DNA of 24,625 nt from Prevotella sp. GTDB taxonomy: Bacteria > Bacteroidota > Bacteroidia > Bacteroidales > Bacteroidaceae. Position 1 is the first letter of the stretch; every line of letters starts with the position of its first letter. The notes under the pieces are model-generated. The model worked only from the letters and a program-made list of their open reading frames with translations, ran no database searches and was not told the DNA's origin. The stretch is taken from contig JAEEZP010000156.1 in the NCBI GenBank assembly GCA_016291915.1, positions 1-24,625 of the forward strand. The letters run 5' to 3'. A program made the position numbers and the translations under genes. Positions 23,373 through 24,625 of this stretch are shown here, piece after piece.

Positions 23373-24625
23373 ATGAATAGAAGAAACTATCATCTATCAG
23401 ATAAGAGCCGGATAAGCAAGTGCCTCAGGCCATCCGGTGTTTATGCCTGTGCGCTGTTCCTGATGTCTCTCTTCATGACAGCCTGTATCAGCGATGACAG
23501 TGAATACGGATCAGACAGTAACGTCCCGACCCTGAAGGTTACCGGTGACGACACCACGGAGATGCTGGTGTACAACTTCAACTTAGGAGAAACCGTACAG
23601 ATAACACCAGAGGTGAAATATTCGGGGGATGCCTCCAACCTTGTTTACAACTGGCAGGTAGGCACCCTCAGCAATGGAGTGAAAGGCACCCTCAGTGAGG
23701 CTGGTAATACCCCCGCTCTTAGTTATACCTTTGAACGTGGCGGTACCTATTACGCCCATCTTACCGTCACGGACGGAAAGGTGGGACGGGCCGTGGACTA
23801 CCAGATCAACGTGAACCGTACCTTTGAGCAGGGATATGTGCTAGTCAGCAACGATGCACAAGGAAACGGTAACCTGGCTTTCGTGTCTATCCCGACCCAG
23901 GAAGGTAGCAAGCCGGTGGTGATGGAACACTGTATCGAGCGGATGAACGAAGGGGTGACCGTGAAGAACCTCCGCGGACTCGCTATCGCAACCATCACCT
24001 GGCCCTCCACCATCACCCGTGTCTTTGCCCTTGCAGAGGATCAGGGCTATTGCATCGATGCAAATACCTTTGCCATTCTCACGAACATCGACTACGCGGA
24101 GATATACCCGGGCTTCAAGGCTTCCGTCATCTCTAAGGATGCCAGTGCACCATACGCCTATGATGCCACACAGAAGAAATTCGTTCACTTCAACGTACAG
24201 TATATGTTCCCATACGAGGCAAAAGCCTACATAGGACAGGAATTCGATGATTTCGTGAACAGTCAGTATTCCCGTTGGGAACGACTCTATGACAACCAGT
24301 TGTATGTGAACTATCACCAACCGTCGGTAACGATCTATTACGCTTATGCCACCTATTTCGGTTACCCGACACCATTCGTGTCATCGGGTGACATGCTTGC
24401 CGGACAACAGCTCCTCTCTGTCTTCGCCGGTACGGAATATGGTGATGTCTGCTGTCCTACCTATCTGGTTACACGGGCTGCCGACGGGAAGACCATCCGT
24501 CTGTACACCAACAGCCAGAGTATGTATCCCGAAGAGCAGTATTTCACGGTGGAAGAGATGACCGACACGGGTGAGGAGGCCATCCCCGAGCAGGGCACCC
24601 ACTTCTATGGATCTGTCGTATATAA
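23373..24625 (+). CDS. PKD-like-family surface lipoprotein (locus 2), cut by the window edge
   Basis: 417 codons are visible from the ATG at 23373; the frame is still open at the last base, so the 3' end lies outside. A long positively charged N-terminus leads to a hydrophobic core and lipobox MTAC (Cys38), then ISDDS, again an acidic surface-export-like tag. A PKD-like domain spans about 50-150 (LVYNWQVGTLSNGVKG ... YYAHLTVTDGKVGRAVDYQINV). The remainder has strand-rich segments (GYVLVSNDAQGNGNLAFVSI, YAYATYFGYPTPFVSSGDML) like the locus 1 homologue. It occupies the fourth position after susC, as in locus 1. The function is probably ligand capture or complex stabilisation; no enzymatic motif is seen. 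Confidence 0.8.
   Translation, partial: MNRRNYHLSDKSRISKCLRPSGVYACALFLMSLFMTACISDDSEYGSDSNVPTLKVTGDDTTEMLVYNFNLGETVQITPEVKYSGDASNLVYNWQVGTLSNGVKGTLSEAGNTPALSYTFERGGTYYAHLTVTDGKVGRAVDYQINVNRTFEQGYVLVSNDAQGNGNLAFVSIPTQEGSKPVVMEHCIERMNEGVTVKNLRGLAIATITWPSTITRVFALAEDQGYCIDANTFAILTNIDYAEIYPGFKASVISKDASAPYAYDATQKKFVHFNVQYMFPYEAKAYIGQEFDDFVNSQYSRWERLYDNQLYVNYHQPSVTIYYAYATYFGYPTPFVSSGDMLAGQQLLSVFAGTEYGDVCCPTYLVTRAADGKTIRLYTNSQSMYPEEQYFTVEEMTDTGEEAIPEQGTHFYGSVVY

Noticed and set aside
1..24625. tRNA or rRNA genes
   Set aside because: No cloverleaf with a recognisable T-arm motif and no rRNA-like conserved segment was seen on either strand.

Overview
The window looks like chromosome of a member of the Bacteroidales, most likely a Prevotella-type species. 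The evidence is two complete SusC/SusD outer-membrane uptake loci with ECF sigma/FecR pairs, lipoproteins with acidic residues just after the lipidated Cys, promoters of the Bacteroidota type (TTTG, 19-20 bp, TAnnTTTG), almost no Shine-Dalgarno sequences, and long barrel proteins ending in Phe. The genus is inferred from gene content and style; no database was searched.

Layout: 1-52 is the tail of an unidentified gene. 244-2967 is a housekeeping run on the plus strand: a hotdog-fold thioesterase, dprA (overlapping it by 4 bp) and dusB. 2985-12242 is uptake locus 1: a minus-strand ECF sigma/FecR anti-sigma pair diverging from a plus-strand operon of susC, susD, a DUF4843-type lipoprotein and a PKD-like lipoprotein. 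12243-15992 is a patchwork island: an AT-rich ORF6N-domain gene between GC-rich hairpin repeats, a minus-strand glutaminase (glsA), a small four-helix-bundle (23S rRNA IVP-family) gene enclosed by a perfect 27-bp inverted repeat, and the remains of an aldo/keto reductase and a TlpA-like thioredoxin that have both lost their 5' ends at one junction. 15993-24625 is uptake locus 2, all on the plus strand: sigma, FecR, susC, susD, DUF4843-type lipoprotein and a PKD-like lipoprotein cut by the window edge.

How it works together: both SusC proteins carry an N-terminal STN signalling domain. Each can therefore report ligand occupancy through the periplasm to its FecR anti-sigma, which controls the neighbouring ECF sigma. 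SusD and the two accessory lipoproteins should be surface-exposed parts of the same importer. No glycoside hydrolase or polysaccharide lyase is present. The four-gene susCD-plus-two-lipoproteins layout resembles, from memory, the B. thetaiotaomicron BT2261-2264 complex, which was crystallised with bound peptide. Oligopeptide uptake is thus a reasonable guess, but the sequence does not show the substrate.

The least ordinary features are the IVP-family gene inside long inverted repeats, the 5'-to-5' deletion scar next to it, and a recurrent habit of placing short (7- or 8-bp) stop-codon-rich tandem repeats directly on or after gene stop codons.
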